A stretch of DNA of 64,000 nucleotides from Serratia symbiotica str. 'Cinara cedri' (lineage in GTDB: Bacteria; Pseudomonadota; Gammaproteobacteria; Enterobacterales; Enterobacteriaceae). How positions within the stretch are numbered: position 1 is the stretch's first letter; each line of letters opens with the position of its first letter. The notes below the pieces were generated by a model. That model did no database searches, was not told where the DNA came from, and saw nothing but the letters and a program-made list of their open reading frames with translations. A program made the translations under genes and the position numbers. The DNA is taken from the NCBI GenBank assembly GCA_000238975.1, contig CP002295.1:930001-994000 (forward strand), in the 5' to 3' direction. Positions 24,354 through 34,412 of this stretch are shown in pieces.

Positions 24354-25388
24354 TTGACTCGTCTAACCCTGGCGTTAGATGCTATGGGCGGGGACTTCGG
24401 TCCCTGTGTAACAGTACCTGCTGCATTGCAGGCACTGACATCTGATTTACAAATACACCTTCTGCTAGTCGGTGATCCCGATACTCTCTACCCCCTGTTA
24501 ACGAAAGCAGACCCTATTATTCTTACACGCTTACAAGTCATACCTGCTAAGTCAGTAATTGCAGATTATGCTCAACCTTCACAAGCGATATATGCTAGCC
24601 ATGGCACATCAATGCGGATTGCATTAGAACTTATTAAATCCGGCGCGGTACAAGGATGCGTCAGCGCTGGCAATACCGGCACACTTATGGGGCTATCCAA
24701 ACTGCTAATTAAGCCACTAGAAGGAATTAAGCGTCCAGCATTAATGACAGTAATACCTAACCATTTATACGGTAAAACTGTCATGCTAGATTTAGGGGCT
24801 AATATTAAATGCGACAGTACTATGCTAGTACAATTTGCTGTTATGGGAACAGTAATAGCGGAAGAAGTTATTGGTATCAAGCAACCTCGTGTGGCGTTAT
24901 TAAATATCGGTAAAGAAGACATTAAAGGTCTGCATCATATTCGTGTCGCTCATGCCATATTAAGGAATACAGCAACAATCAACTACATTGGTTATCTTGA
25001 GGGGAACGAACTACTTACTAATAAAACAGATGTGATGATCTGTGATGGCTTCGTGGGTAATGTAACTCTAAAAACCATTGAGGGAGCAGTAAGAGTATTC
25101 TTATCACTATTAAAGTCATCTAAAGATAGTGTAAATCAAGCGTGGTGGTTAAAATTATTATGTCGTTGGTTATTGTTACCAATGGTAAAGCGATTCGATC
25201 ACTGGAACCCTGACCATTATAATGGCGCATGTCTGTTAGGATTGCGCGGCACTGTAATTAAAAGTCACGGAGCTGCGAACATTCACGCTTTTGCAGCCGC
25301 AATCGAACAGGCTGTGCGGGCGGCGCAGCGGCAAATCCCTGAAAGAATTGCTACGCGCCTTAAAGCTGTATTACCTAAGAGTGACTGA
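24354..25388 (+). CDS. plsX: Phosphate acyltransferase PlsX
   Basis: Makes acyl-phosphate from acyl-ACP as acyl donor for PlsY at the membrane, the first step toward phosphatidic acid. I start it at TTG 24354 because '[17 protein letters not shown]' aligns with the E. coli N-terminus ([17 protein letters not shown]). The frame is open further upstream (from 24255), but that part overlaps rpmF and has no homology. The product is 344 aa. The family stretches '[12 protein letters not shown]', '[11 protein letters not shown]', '[15 protein letters not shown]' and '[20 protein letters not shown]' are intact. It has a short C-terminus compared with E. coli, lacking roughly the last ten residues. 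fabH starts 7 bp after its stop, so the two are almost certainly co-transcribed. Confidence 0.94.
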   Translation: MTRLTLALDAMGGDFGPCVTVPAALQALTSDLQIHLLLVGDPDTLYPLLTKADPIILTRLQVIPAKSVIADYAQPSQAIYASHGTSMRIALELIKSGAVQGCVSAGNTGTLMGLSKLLIKPLEGIKRPALMTVIPNHLYGKTVMLDLGANIKCDSTMLVQFAVMGTVIAEEVIGIKQPRVALLNIGKEDIKGLHHIRVAHAILRNTATINYIGYLEGNELLTNKTDVMICDGFVGNVTLKTIEGAVRVFLSLLKSSKDSVNQAWWLKLLCRWLLLPMVKRFDHWNPDHYNGACLLGLRGTVIKSHGAANIHAFAAAIEQAVRAAQRQIPERIATRLKAVLPKSD

Positions 25389-25395
25389 TCGGGAT

Positions 25396-26349
25396 ATGTA
25401 TACAAATATTTTAGGTACAGGGAGTTATTTACCCGTAAAAATACGTACCAATGCTGATCTAGAAAAAATGGTGAATACCTTTGACGAATGGATCGTTGCG
25501 CGTACCGGTATTCGTGAACGCAGGATCGCAGCCTCTGATGAGACAGTCGTAACGATGGGGTTTCAAGCAGCTGGAAAAGCCCTAGAGATGGCCGGAGTAG
25601 CAAAAGAAAACATCGAACTCATAGTAGTGGCGACTACTACATCAACCTATGCGTTCCCTAGTGCCGCATGCCTGATACAACAAATGCTTAATATTAAGGC
25701 CTGCGCTGCCTTTGATATAGCAGCCGCCTGCGCTGGTTTTACTTATGCACTTAGCGTAGCTGATCAGTATATAAAAAATGGTGCAGTGAAGCATGCGTTA
25801 GTCGTTGGCACAGATATTCTTTCGCAGACATTAAATCCTGAAGATCGTAGCACACTCATACTATTTGGTGACGGTGCAGGCGCAGTTCTACTAGGCACGT
25901 CTCATCAGCCTGGCGTCATGTCAACCCATATACATGCGGATGGTAGCTATAGCGAGCTATTAACCCTGCCATTTAAAGATCGACATAATCAGGATAAATC
26001 AGCCTATATAACTATGACCGGTAACGAAGTATTCAAAGTTGCAGTTAACGAACTATCAAAAATAGTTAATGAGACACTACGAGCTAATAATCTAGAGCGC
26101 ATTGCATTAGATTGGCTTGTGCCACATCAGGCTAATTTACGCATTATTAACGCTACAGCAAAAAAACTAGGTATCAGCATGGATAAAGTAGTGGTTACAC
26201 TAGAACGTCATGGCAATACTAGTGCCGCTTCAGTTCCGGTAGCATTAGATGAAGCAGTGCGCGACGGAAGAATTCAGAGGGGGCATTTGATATTGTTGGA
26301 GGCCTTTGGTGGAGGATTTACCTGGGGATCTGCATTAATTCGATTCTGA
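25396..26349 (+). CDS. fabH: Beta-ketoacyl-ACP synthase III (FabH)
   Basis: Starts fatty acid synthesis by condensing acetyl-CoA with malonyl-ACP. The length is 317 aa, identical to E. coli. Catalytic Cys112 is in 'AAACAGFTY', with His in '[11 protein letters not shown]' (about 244) and Asn in 'GNTSAASVP' (about 274). ATG at 25396 matches MYTKIIGTGSYLP; the frame is open further upstream into plsX but without homology. GATCGGG just upstream is a weak Shine-Dalgarno sequence. It sits in the plsX-fabH-fabD-fabG cluster in native order. Confidence 0.97.
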   Translation: MYTNILGTGSYLPVKIRTNADLEKMVNTFDEWIVARTGIRERRIAASDETVVTMGFQAAGKALEMAGVAKENIELIVVATTTSTYAFPSAACLIQQMLNIKACAAFDIAAACAGFTYALSVADQYIKNGAVKHALVVGTDILSQTLNPEDRSTLILFGDGAGAVLLGTSHQPGVMSTHIHADGSYSELLTLPFKDRHNQDKSAYITMTGNEVFKVAVNELSKIVNETLRANNLERIALDWLVPHQANLRIINATAKKLGISMDKVVVTLERHGNTSAASVPVALDEAVRDGRIQRGHLILLEAFGGGFTWGSALIRF

Positions 26350-26371
26350 TTGTACAGGAATAAAATAAAAA

Positions 26372-27301
26372 ATGACGCAATTTGCTTTTGTTTTTCCAGG
26401 CCAAGGATCACAAAGTCTTGGCATGTTAGCTGAGTTAGCTATACGATTTCCGAGTGTTAAAGAAACCTTCAACGATGCTTCTGCTATTCTAGGGTATGAT
26501 TTGTGGCACTTAGTACAACAAGGTTCTATTGATATACTCAACAAAACTTGGCATACCCAACCGGCATTACTAGCAGCCTCAGTAGCAATCTTCCGTGTCT
26601 GGCAACAAGAAGGTGGTAAGGTACCAATGCTAATGGCTGGTCATAGCTTAGGTGAATATTCTGCACTAGTCTGCGCAGGAGTATTGGACTTTAAAGTAGC
26701 CATTCGTTTGGTAGAGCTGCGTGGTAAGCTAATGCAAGAAACCGTGCCAGAAAATATTGGTGCTATGTATGCTATTATCGGCCTAAATAATGAGATGATA
26801 GTCCACGCTTGTCAACAATCTGCTCATGGACAGATCGTTGCTCCAGTTAGTTTTAATTCTCCAGGTCAAGTAGTAATTGCTGGTCATAAAGAAGCAGTAA
26901 AGCGTGCTGTGATAGCTTGTAAGTCTGTTGGGGCTAAACGCGTAATGCCAATACAAGTCAGTGTGCCATCGCACTGTGCGCTCATGATACCAGCGGCTCA
27001 TAAATTATCTATGGCATTATATAACATTACCTTCCATGTCCCGCAAGTACCAGTAGTAAATAATGTAGATGTACTTATTGAGAACGACCCTATGGCTATT
27101 CGTAATGCACTAATACGCCAACTTTATAGCCCAGTACGCTGGAGCGAGAGTGTAGAATTTATCGCGTCACAAGGAGTGACGCTATTACTGGAAGCTGGCC
27201 CTGGTAAAGTTCTAAGCGGTCTAACTAAACGTATTGTTGATAGCCTATCAGCAATGTCTGTAAATAAACCCGCTAGTATGGCGGCGGCACTTGAGCAATA
27301 A
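26372..27301 (+). CDS. fabD: Malonyl-CoA:ACP transacylase (FabD)
   Basis: Transfers malonyl from CoA to ACP to supply elongation units. The length is 309 aa as in E. coli. 'FPGQGSQ' is at 8-14, the nucleophile Ser92 in 'AGHSLGEYSALV', an Arg near 117 in 'RLVELRGKLMQ', and the catalytic His in 'VPSHCALM' (about 201). CAGGAA lies about 12 nt before the ATG. fabH ends 22 bp upstream and fabG begins 14 bp downstream, so it is one transcription unit. Confidence 0.97.
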   Translation: MTQFAFVFPGQGSQSLGMLAELAIRFPSVKETFNDASAILGYDLWHLVQQGSIDILNKTWHTQPALLAASVAIFRVWQQEGGKVPMLMAGHSLGEYSALVCAGVLDFKVAIRLVELRGKLMQETVPENIGAMYAIIGLNNEMIVHACQQSAHGQIVAPVSFNSPGQVVIAGHKEAVKRAVIACKSVGAKRVMPIQVSVPSHCALMIPAAHKLSMALYNITFHVPQVPVVNNVDVLIENDPMAIRNALIRQLYSPVRWSESVEFIASQGVTLLLEAGPGKVLSGLTKRIVDSLSAMSVNKPASMAAALEQ

Positions 27302-27315
27302 TAAAGAGGAGTATG

Positions 27316-28050
27316 ATGAATTTCTACGGTAAAGTTGTTCTAGTCACCGGTGCAAGCCGTGGTATTGGTATGGCTACTGCAGAAGCATTTGTGAGACACG
27401 GCGCCACAGTGATTGGCACTGCGACAAATGAAAGAGGCGCTAATAATATCAGTGAATCTTTAGCGTCGAATGGTAAAGGATTTATTTTAAATGTAGTTGA
27501 TGTACAATCTATTAATAATGTTCTTGCTGATATTTATACTGAATTTGGCGAAATCGATATTTTAGTGAACAATGCTGGTATTACGCGCGATAATTTACTA
27601 ATGCGCATGAAGGATGATGAATGGCAAAATATTATAAACACTAATTTAACTTCAGTATTCCGCTTATCTAAAGCGGTAATAAGGGCGATGCTGAAAAAGA
27701 ATTTTGGCCGTGTTATCACTATAGGCTCCGTTGTTGGAGCTATAGGAAATGCCGGGCAAACTAGTTACGCAGCGACGAAATCTGGTTTGATAGGGTTTAG
27801 TAAATCTTTAGCAAGGGAAGTAGCATCACGTGGTATTACTGTCAATGTCGTAGCCCCTGGATTTATTGAGACAGATATGACACGGGAGTTGACAGAAGAT
27901 CAAAGGACAGGCATTTTGTTATCAGTTCCAGCTAATCGCTTTGGCTATGCACAAGAAATTGCTAACGCTGTTGTATTTTTAGCCTCTGATCGGGCTAGTT
28001 ATATCACCGGTGAAACACTACATGTCAATGGCGGCATGTACATGAGCTAA
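27316..28050 (+). CDS. fabG: 3-oxoacyl-ACP reductase (FabG)
   Basis: NADPH-dependent short-chain dehydrogenase that reduces 3-ketoacyl-ACP. The length is 244 aa from 27316. TGASRGIG (11-18) binds cofactor, 'NNAGITRDNLLMRM' is intact, and the triad is Ser138, Tyr151 and Lys155 ('SYAATKSG'). ATG occurs twice, at 27313 and 27316. The AGGAG at 27307-27311 leaves only 1 nt before the first and 4 nt before the second, and the second matches E. coli MNFEGK, so I prefer 27316. It ends in HVNGGMYMS, as in the family. Confidence 0.97.
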   Translation: MNFYGKVVLVTGASRGIGMATAEAFVRHGATVIGTATNERGANNISESLASNGKGFILNVVDVQSINNVLADIYTEFGEIDILVNNAGITRDNLLMRMKDDEWQNIINTNLTSVFRLSKAVIRAMLKKNFGRVITIGSVVGAIGNAGQTSYAATKSGLIGFSKSLAREVASRGITVNVVAPGFIETDMTRELTEDQRTGILLSVPANRFGYAQEIANAVVFLASDRASYITGETLHVNGGMYMS

Positions 28051-28130
28051 AAATCACGAAAATATTTGCGTTCTTTGAAATAAAAATTACAAAATAATGT
28101 TAAATTATGGTTTGAGTAGTCGGTATTCAG

Positions 28131-28158
28131 TTGCATTTTTTCCAACATTTTATACACT
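28131..28158 (+). promoter_or_regulatory. Candidate acpP promoter
   Basis: TTGCAT (28131-28136), 16 bp, TACACT (28153-28158). This would start transcription at about 28165, inside the conserved leader hairpin. acpP normally has its own strong promoter in the fabG-acpP gap. The motif reading is by eye. Confidence 0.5.
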
Positions 28159-28161
28159 ACA

Positions 28162-28185
28162 AAAACCATCGCGAAAGCGAGTTTT
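28162..28185 (+). promoter_or_regulatory. acpP leader hairpin with GAAA tetraloop
   Basis: AAAAC, bulged CA, TCGC, loop GAAA, GCGA, GTTTT form a stem-loop 18 bp before the acpP ATG. From memory this segment is nearly identical in E. coli, which is striking in a genome whose other spacers have lost all similarity. It probably stabilises the abundant acpP mRNA or tunes its translation; the role is inferred. Confidence 0.6.
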
Positions 28186-28203
28186 GATAGGAAAATTAAG
28201 AAT

Positions 28204-28443
28204 ATGAGCACTATCGAAGAACGCGTTAAGAAAATCATTATTGAGCAATTAGGTGTTAAACAGGAAGAAGTTTTAAATAACGCTTCTTTCGTTGAAGATC
28301 TGGGCGCTGATTCTCTTGACACCGTTGAGTTGGTAATGGCACTGGAAGAAGAATTCGATACTGAGATTCCAGACGAAGAGGCTGAGAAGATCACTACTGT
28401 TCAGGCAGCTATTGATTTCATTAACAACGCTAATCAGCAGTAA
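28204..28443 (+). CDS. acpP: Acyl carrier protein
   Basis: Small acidic carrier whose 4'-phosphopantetheine on Ser37 (motif 'LGADSLD') holds growing acyl chains. The length is 79 aa, nearly identical to E. coli AcpP, with '[23 protein letters not shown]' intact and an altered last few residues (NNANQQ). TAGGAAA precedes the ATG. An efficient terminator directly follows it. It is one of the least diverged genes in the window. Confidence 0.98.
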   Translation: MSTIEERVKKIIIEQLGVKQEEVLNNASFVEDLGADSLDTVELVMALEEEFDTEIPDEEAEKITTVQAAIDFINNANQQ

Positions 28444-28455
28444 GAGAACATCTCT

Positions 28456-28485
28456 AGGCGGTCATTCGACCGCCTCAGTTTTTTT
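28456..28485 (+). terminator. Rho-independent terminator after acpP
   Basis: GC-rich stem AGGCGGTC / GACCGCCT with loop ATTC, followed after 3 nt by seven T. It sits 13 bp after the acpP stop and upstream of fabF. This is the only textbook intrinsic terminator I see in the window. Confidence 0.93.
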
Positions 28486-28521
28486 ATTCTTAGTATTTAT
28501 TCCCCTCTCTGGAGGACAAAC

Positions 28522-29766
28522 GTGTCTAAGCGTCGAGTAGTTGTGACTGGATTAGGCATAATCTCTCCTGTCGGCAATACGGTAGAATCTACATGGAACG
28601 CCCTTCTTGCCGGTCAGAGTGGTATCAGCCTAATCAACCATTTCGATACCACTGCCTATGCGACTAAATTTGCTGGCCTGGTAAAACATTTTAACTCAGA
28701 GGACTTCATATCTCGTAAAGAGGCACGCAAAATGGACGCCTTTATCCAATACGGAATTGTTACTGGCATGCAAGCTATGCAGGACGCAAAAGTAGAGATT
28801 ACTCATGCTAATGCCTGTCGTATTGGTGTTGCTATTGGTTCTGGCATCGGTGGATTAGGCTTAATAGAAGAAAATCATAATTCCTTGACTGAGGGAGGAC
28901 CTAGAAAAATAAGTCCATTTTTTGTACCGTCCACTATAGTAAATATGATTGCAGGCCACCTTACAATTATGTATGGTATGCATGGACCTAGTATTTCCAT
29001 AGCCACTGCATGCACTTCAGGTGTTCATAACATTGGTCACGCTGCACGTATTATTGCTTATAATGATGCAGATGTAATGTTGGCAGGCGGAGCAGAAAAG
29101 GCGAGCACTCCTTTAGGAATTGGGGGTTTTGGGGCAGCTCGTGCATTATCTACTCGCAATGATAATCCGCGGGCAGCTAGCCGCCCTTGGGATAAAGATC
29201 GTGATGGCTTCGTGCTTGGAGATGGTGCTGGTGTGATGGTGTTAGAAGAGTACGAACACGCTAAAGTACGCAGTGCTAAAATTTATGCTGAAGTGCTTGG
29301 CTTCGGCATGAGCAGTGATGCATATCACATGACCTTACCACCAAAAAATGGCTCAGGAGCAACATTAGCCATGAAAAATGCCCTAATGGATGCCAATATT
29401 ACCGCATCACAAATTGGTTATATTAACGCACATGGTACATCTACTATAGCTGGCGATCAGGCTGAAGCGCAGGCGATAAAGTCAGTGTTTGGTATAAATG
29501 CACAACAAGTAATGATTAGCTCTACTAAATCAATGACTGGACATCTATTAGGGGCAGCCGGCGCGATTGAATCTATCTTTACTGTTTTAGCACTATATAA
29601 TCAAGAAGTCCCGCCAACTATTAACCTGGAACATCCAGATAAAAATTGTGATCTTGATTTTGTACCACATGAAGCACGTCAAGTGAGTAATATGCAATAC
29701 GCGCTATGCAATTCCTTCGGTTTTGGTGGTACTAATGGCTCACTAATATTCCGTAGAATATCATGA
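28522..29766 (+). CDS. fabF: Beta-ketoacyl-ACP synthase II (FabF)
   Basis: Elongating condensing enzyme of type II fatty acid synthesis. The length is 414 aa (E. coli 413). Cys164 is in '[10 protein letters not shown]', and the two catalytic His are in 'NAHGTST' (about 304) and 'TGHLLGAAG' (about 341). It starts at GTG 28522, preceded by GGAGGA at 28511-28516, as in E. coli. Its C-terminus '[16 protein letters not shown]' is intact. The partner pabC that follows it in E. coli is decayed. Confidence 0.97.
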   Translation: MSKRRVVVTGLGIISPVGNTVESTWNALLAGQSGISLINHFDTTAYATKFAGLVKHFNSEDFISRKEARKMDAFIQYGIVTGMQAMQDAKVEITHANACRIGVAIGSGIGGLGLIEENHNSLTEGGPRKISPFFVPSTIVNMIAGHLTIMYGMHGPSISIATACTSGVHNIGHAARIIAYNDADVMLAGGAEKASTPLGIGGFGAARALSTRNDNPRAASRPWDKDRDGFVLGDGAGVMVLEEYEHAKVRSAKIYAEVLGFGMSSDAYHMTLPPKNGSGATLAMKNALMDANITASQIGYINAHGTSTIAGDQAEAQAIKSVFGINAQQVMISSTKSMTGHLLGAAGAIESIFTVLALYNQEVPPTINLEHPDKNCDLDFVPHEARQVSNMQYALCNSFGFGGTNGSLIFRRIS

Positions 29767-30958
29767 AATTATTAATAACCGATAAAAATCAGATTTATAT
29801 CCAATGTTAATTATCAAAGTATACTTAATGTTTAATAATTTTACGAATTAAAAGTATTTAAAGTTATTATTTAAGCTTAGTATTTGATAACACACCTGAT
29901 ATATATTAAAAAATAACAATATATATCTTTGTAAGATATTAGTTAAAATGATACATATTTTTACGTATTTTATATACGGATGTATTATTATCAATAATAT
30001 AGTATACTATTTTTATTTTTTTATAAACCTAATGTGTTAGGGAAAAATTTATGTACCCCGCAAACTGATATTAATTTTTCTATTTAACGCATAGAGCATA
30101 AGATTTACGTTTTAGCTATCCGTGCTATACTACTATTCGAGTCACTACTAACTATACTATAGCATAAACTACTATCCTATATGATATATATAATAATATA
30201 AATCATAATTGAGATTTATTAATCAATAATTTATATTTAATAGACGAGCTAATAAAGTATTAGTTTAGAGACTAAAATAACTAATCTATAACTAAAATAC
30301 CTTTATTAACTTATTAATAGGCACGTAGTTAATTAGTTTTAAATAGGTAAATAAATATGTATATTACAATGATATATAGTTAATCGTAGTGTGAATCATG
30401 CATACCTGTATTATATATTATATATTAAGGTAATAATGCATATTATTAACATAAGTATAAATAAGGCGTATTATTAATAATTAACTCAATATTATCTAAT
30501 GCTATTATACATATAATGCACTGAGAAAATATTTACCATATAGCATAAGTAGTTATACACATAGATATAAACTATACAGCACAGCAGTTCAAGAATAAAT
30601 TGGCACTTAATACTGCTAATATACAGTACAGATAATATCTATAACATATAGGCAAACTCTATTCTTATCAAACATTAACTACTATATCATAGTTAGGCAT
30701 ATCACAGCATCGTCCAATTAAGCTAATAATAAAAAAATATATCCTTTATTATATAATAAACTATTATATATCTTTTGTGATATTGATAAACCACTAAAGT
30801 ACTAAAAGTACTAATTAATTCTAGTTAACAATATGATTCTAAAACTATTTTATAGATTTATATATAGTGGAATCACTATTCTATATAATAGTACTAGTAT
30901 TGGCATTCGCACTAATTATATATTATATATATTACTATTAATGAATTACGGCTCATTG
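29767..30958. other. Spacer between fabF and mltG
   Basis: About 1.2 kb without an intact gene. pabC (aminodeoxychorismate lyase) is expected here; a short resemblance is described separately. The open frame at 30833-31039 is chance sequence overlapping the mltG start region. Confidence 0.6.
30037..30110 (+). pseudogene. pabC: Possible pabC remnant
   Basis: TTAGGGAAAAAT reads LGKN, like the LGRN of PabC's 'RLGRNPHLAGIKHLNRLEQ'. A little further on, CTGATATTAA...CTATTTAACGC then ATAGAGCA resembles the codons for LAGIKHLNRLEQ, with small indels. The place between fabF and mltG is where pabC lies in E. coli. Resemblance is short and needed gaps, so this is only tentative. Without PabC, p-aminobenzoate for folate would have to come from elsewhere. 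Confidence 0.3.
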
Positions 30959-31982
30959 ATGAAAAAAAAAGCTAAAAATCTTATCTATTATTATTGTTTG
31001 TATCTTTACCTTGATGCTTTACTGCTATCAACGAATTAAATGCTTTGCTGAGACGCCACTAGCTATTAAGCAGGAAACAATATTTCAACTACCAGTTGGT
31101 AGCGGGAGCACCGCACTGCAACGATTGCTAATACGAAATAATCTAGTACGCAGCTGCGGATGGTTGCCATGGTTATTAAGAGTAGAGCCAGAGCTGATAA
31201 AATTTAAGGCCGGCACTTACCGCTTAACTCCTGGTATGACAGTGCGCCAAATACTACAGTTATTAGCTAACGGCAAAGAAACTCAGTTTACTGTACGCCT
31301 TATTGAAGGTTTGCGTTTGCGCGACTGGCTGCAAATACTAAAACAGTCAAAATATTTGCACCATACGCTAGATAATAAAAACGATATACAAATTGCGTCT
31401 GAGCTAGGAATACTAAATGAGCATAATCTAGAAGGAAGGTTCTTCCCAGATACCTATCAGTACACTGCTGGTATGAGTGATATTGAATTATTGAAGCGCG
31501 CTTATTTACGTATGAATGAAGCATTGCAATCTGCATGGATTAAACGTGATACTAGCTTGCCATATAAATCACCTACAGATCTACTTATCTTAGCATCAAT
31601 CATCGAAAAAGAAACCGCATTGCCACAAGAGCGTAGCAAAGTAGCTTCAGTATTTGTTAATCGACTACGTATTGGCATGCGCCTACAAACTGATGCTACA
31701 ATCACCTACGGGATTAAAGATAACTATAATGCTCATATTACCCGTAAAGATATAGAAACTGCCACTGCATATAACACCTATATAATTTTTGGCCTACCAC
31801 CTACTCCTATTGCTATGCCATGCGAAGCTGCGTTACAAGCAGCTGCTAATCCAGATAAAACATCTTATTTATACTTTGTTGCTAATGGCAATGGGGGACA
31901 CACATTTACCACAAATCTAGCAAGCCATAACCAGGCGGTGCGCACCTACCGTCAGAGGCTAAAGGAAAAAAATGAAAAGTAA
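30959..31982 (+). CDS. mltG: Endolytic murein transglycosylase MltG, start out of frame at a 9-A tract
   Basis: Inner-membrane lytic transglycosylase thought to terminate glycan strand growth. The YceG domain is open from 30963 to 31982 and matches E. coli MltG: '[18 protein letters not shown]', '[12 protein letters not shown]', the catalytic Glu in 'ASIIEKETA', '[11 protein letters not shown]', '[18 protein letters not shown]'. Upstream, the only plausible start, ATG at 30959, is followed by nine A (30962-30970), which puts it one base out of frame. With eight A it would read [20 protein letters not shown], exactly the expected membrane anchor. So the gene is either disrupted, rescued by polymerase slippage on the A tract, or translated from a rare start such as TTG 31011 without the anchor. 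It overlaps tmk by 11 bp. Confidence 0.88.
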
Positions 31983-32610
31983 ATTCATTGCTATTGAAGG
32001 ATTAGAAGGAGCAGGCAAAACTACTGCACGTGATACTATATCTAGTGTGTTACGTGAGCATGGTGTGAGCAATATTGTCTTTACACGAGATCCTGGTAGT
32101 ACACCACTAGCAGAGCAATTACGCTATCTATTTAAACATGGAGCAGGTGGCGAACTACCAACGATTATGGCAGAAGTACTAATGCTGTACGCTGCTCGCA
32201 CGCAATTACTGGAAAACGTTATTAAGCCGGCCTTAAAATGTGGTACATGGGTAATCGGTGATCGTTGCGATATGTCATCACAAGCTTATCAAGAAGGAGG
32301 GCGTGGCGCTGATCCACAACTAATGCTCTCACTACGAAAAGCTGTATTAGGAAGATTTCGTCCAGATCTTATTTTCTATTTAGATCTACCGCCGCTAATT
32401 GGACTACAACGCGCACAAGTGCGCGGCGCACTAGATCGTATTGAGCAAGAGGGGTTATCGTTTTTTACACGTACGCGTGCACACTACTTAGCTTTAGCGG
32501 CAACAGATAGCTCAATTATTACAATTGATGCGACACAACCTCTAGATCAGGTAACCTCGTCTATTCGTGACTGCATGAGCCAATGGTTACAACAACAGGA
32601 AAATATATAG
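31972..32610 (+). CDS. tmk: Thymidylate kinase
   Basis: Phosphorylates dTMP to dTDP. The length is 212 aa (E. coli 213). P-loop 'GLEGAGKTT' (about 10-18), '[12 protein letters not shown]' and the LID-type '[10 protein letters not shown]' are present. The usual 'TREPGGT' reads 'TRDPGST' here, a conservative change at a phosphate/substrate-contact loop. Its ATG lies inside the end of mltG (11-bp overlap) and its TAG stop shares a base with the holB GTG, so mltG-tmk-holB is translationally coupled. Confidence 0.95.
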   Translation: MKSKFIAIEGLEGAGKTTARDTISSVLREHGVSNIVFTRDPGSTPLAEQLRYLFKHGAGGELPTIMAEVLMLYAARTQLLENVIKPALKCGTWVIGDRCDMSSQAYQEGGRGADPQLMLSLRKAVLGRFRPDLIFYLDLPPLIGLQRAQVRGALDRIEQEGLSFFTRTRAHYLALAATDSSIITIDATQPLDQVTSSIRDCMSQWLQQQENI

Positions 32611-33623
32611 TGAAAAAATATCCGTGGCTAAATACCTCTTATCATCAGCTGCTTCATAACTATACTACTGGTTGTAGTCATCACGCCTTATTATTGCATG
32701 CTACTGCAGGCAGTGGCGAAAATATACTAGCTTATAAATTAAGCTGTTGGTTACTCTGCCAAAAGAGCAATAGCGAAAGTAACTGCGGTCAATGCCATAG
32801 TTGCAGATTAATGCTAGCAAGTAATCACCCAGACTATTATATTCTGACACCAGAAAAAGGGAAAAACAGTATCGGAATTGAACGTATTCGTGAAGTAATT
32901 GAAAAGCTCTATTCTTATGCTCAGCAAGGAAAAGCTAAAGTTATCTCGCTCTTACAAGTTGAATTGTTAACCGAAGCTGCCGCTAATGCACTGCTAAGAA
33001 CATTAGAAGAACCGCCACGAAAAACATATTTTTTACTAGGTTGTCGCGAGCCTGCCCAGGTATTAGCAACACTGCGGAGCCGCTGTTTATATTGGCTTCT
33101 AAGCATACCTACTGAGCAATTAAGCATACAATGGCTAAGTGACTCAGTAGCTGGAAGTATCGCCGAATACTGTACTGCATTACGCCTAAAAAACGGCGCA
33201 CCAATTGCTGCCCAGCAATTACTACAACCGGAATACTGGAAACAACGCAAAACTTTTTGCAAAGTACTAAGCACTGCATTACTACAGCATGATATACTAT
33301 CGTTATTACCAGTATTGAGCTTTTCAGATGTAGGAGAACGTCTACATTGGTTATGTACTATATTAGTCGATGCCATGAAATGGCAGCAAGATACGTTAAA
33401 TAATCAAGATACATTAAATAATATAGTTAATCAGGATCAAAAACCATTAGTGCGTCAATTGGCTAATGAGATGAATATTATTTTATTGTCGAAAATCGCA
33501 CAACGATGGCTCATTTGTCGTCATCAGTTACTTAGCATTGTGGGTATTAATCACGAATTACTATTGACCGAACAATTATTATACTGGGAACAAATGATAA
33601 ATACTACCAACTATTACCAATAA
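32610..33623 (+). CDS. holB: DNA polymerase III delta' subunit
   Basis: Clamp-loader subunit of the replicative polymerase. The length is 337 aa from GTG 32610 (E. coli 334). That start gives MKKYPWL, like MRWYPWL, overlaps the tmk stop by one base and has CAGGA about 9 nt upstream; the frame is open 27 nt further up without homology. The zinc-binding cysteines are Cys50, 59, 62 and 65. 'PEKGKNSIGIERIREV', 'LLTEAAANALLRTLEEPP' and 'TLRSRC' are conserved. Near residue 260 a perfect 18-bp tandem duplication adds QDTLNN twice, which the family lacks. The C-terminal collar domain is otherwise present. Confidence 0.93.
   Translation: MKKYPWLNTSYHQLLHNYTTGCSHHALLLHATAGSGENILAYKLSCWLLCQKSNSESNCGQCHSCRLMLASNHPDYYILTPEKGKNSIGIERIREVIEKLYSYAQQGKAKVISLLQVELLTEAAANALLRTLEEPPRKTYFLLGCREPAQVLATLRSRCLYWLLSIPTEQLSIQWLSDSVAGSIAEYCTALRLKNGAPIAAQQLLQPEYWKQRKTFCKVLSTALLQHDILSLLPVLSFSDVGERLHWLCTILVDAMKWQQDTLNNQDTLNNIVNQDQKPLVRQLANEMNIILLSKIAQRWLICRHQLLSIVGINHELLLTEQLLYWEQMINTTNYYQ
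33387..33422. repeat. 18-bp in-frame tandem duplication within holB
   Basis: Two nearly exact copies of an 18-nt unit CAAGATAC[G/A]TTAAATAAT, at 33387-33404 and 33405-33422. The reading frame is kept and QDTLNN is encoded twice. Confidence 0.93.
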
Positions 33624-33635
33624 AGAGTAAAATTT

Positions 33636-34412
33636 ATGTTATTAGTAGATTCTCACTGTCATCTTGACAACCTCAGTTATCAGCTCTTGCACCAAAATGT
33701 AGATGATGCACTTACCAAAGCAAAAAAACGTAATGTTCACTATGTACTAGCGGTTTCGACTACATTATCAGGTTACAGAAGCATGACTGCATTAATTGGT
33801 GAGCGTGAAGATGTTTTCTTTTCCTGTGGAGTACATCCATTGAACATAGAGGATGGATACAATAACAATGACTTGCGTTTTTTGGCAAAAACAGCAAAAG
33901 TAGTGGCGTTAGGCGAGACCGGACTGGATTACTTTTACAGGAAAGATAATATCACGCAGCAACAAATATCGTTCCGCCAGCATATTCGCATTAGTCGCGA
34001 TCTAGATAAACCACTCATTATTCATACACGTAATGCATGTGTTGATACATTAGCTATTTTACGCGAAGAAAATGCGCAGGACTGTTGCGGAGTTTTGCAC
34101 TGTTTTACAGAAGATATTGCAACTGCAGCGACATTGCTAGATCTCGGCTTCTATATCTCTTTTTCTGGGATTGTAACATTTCCTAGCGCTGAGCAATTAC
34201 GTAAAGTAGCATGTTATGTACCCTTAGATCGCATTCTAATAGAGACTGATTCGCCATATTTAGCACCTGTGCCATATCGGGGGCAAGAAAATCAACCCGC
34301 CTATGTACGCGATATTGCTGAATACATAGCCGTATTAAGGGGCATCAGCCTAGAGAAAATTGCTGAAGTAACCACTAATAATTTTTCATGCTTATTTCGT
34401 GTCACACTGTAA
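33636..34412 (+). CDS. ycfH: TatD-family metal-dependent hydrolase YcfH
   Basis: TatD-type TIM-barrel phosphohydrolase/DNase. E. coli YcfH is the chromosomal neighbour of holB and its physiological role is unclear. The length is 258 aa against 265. Metal ligands are His7/His9 ('DSHCHLD'), Glu in 'LGETGLDY', His in 'PLIIHTR', His in 'VLHCFTE', and Asp in 'IETDSPYLAP'. It ends a few residues early after 'NNFSCLFRVTL'. It starts 12 bp after holB, probably as the last gene of the mltG operon. Confidence 0.94.
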   Translation: MLLVDSHCHLDNLSYQLLHQNVDDALTKAKKRNVHYVLAVSTTLSGYRSMTALIGEREDVFFSCGVHPLNIEDGYNNNDLRFLAKTAKVVALGETGLDYFYRKDNITQQQISFRQHIRISRDLDKPLIIHTRNACVDTLAILREENAQDCCGVLHCFTEDIATAATLLDLGFYISFSGIVTFPSAEQLRKVACYVPLDRILIETDSPYLAPVPYRGQENQPAYVRDIAEYIAVLRGISLEKIAEVTTNNFSCLFRVTL

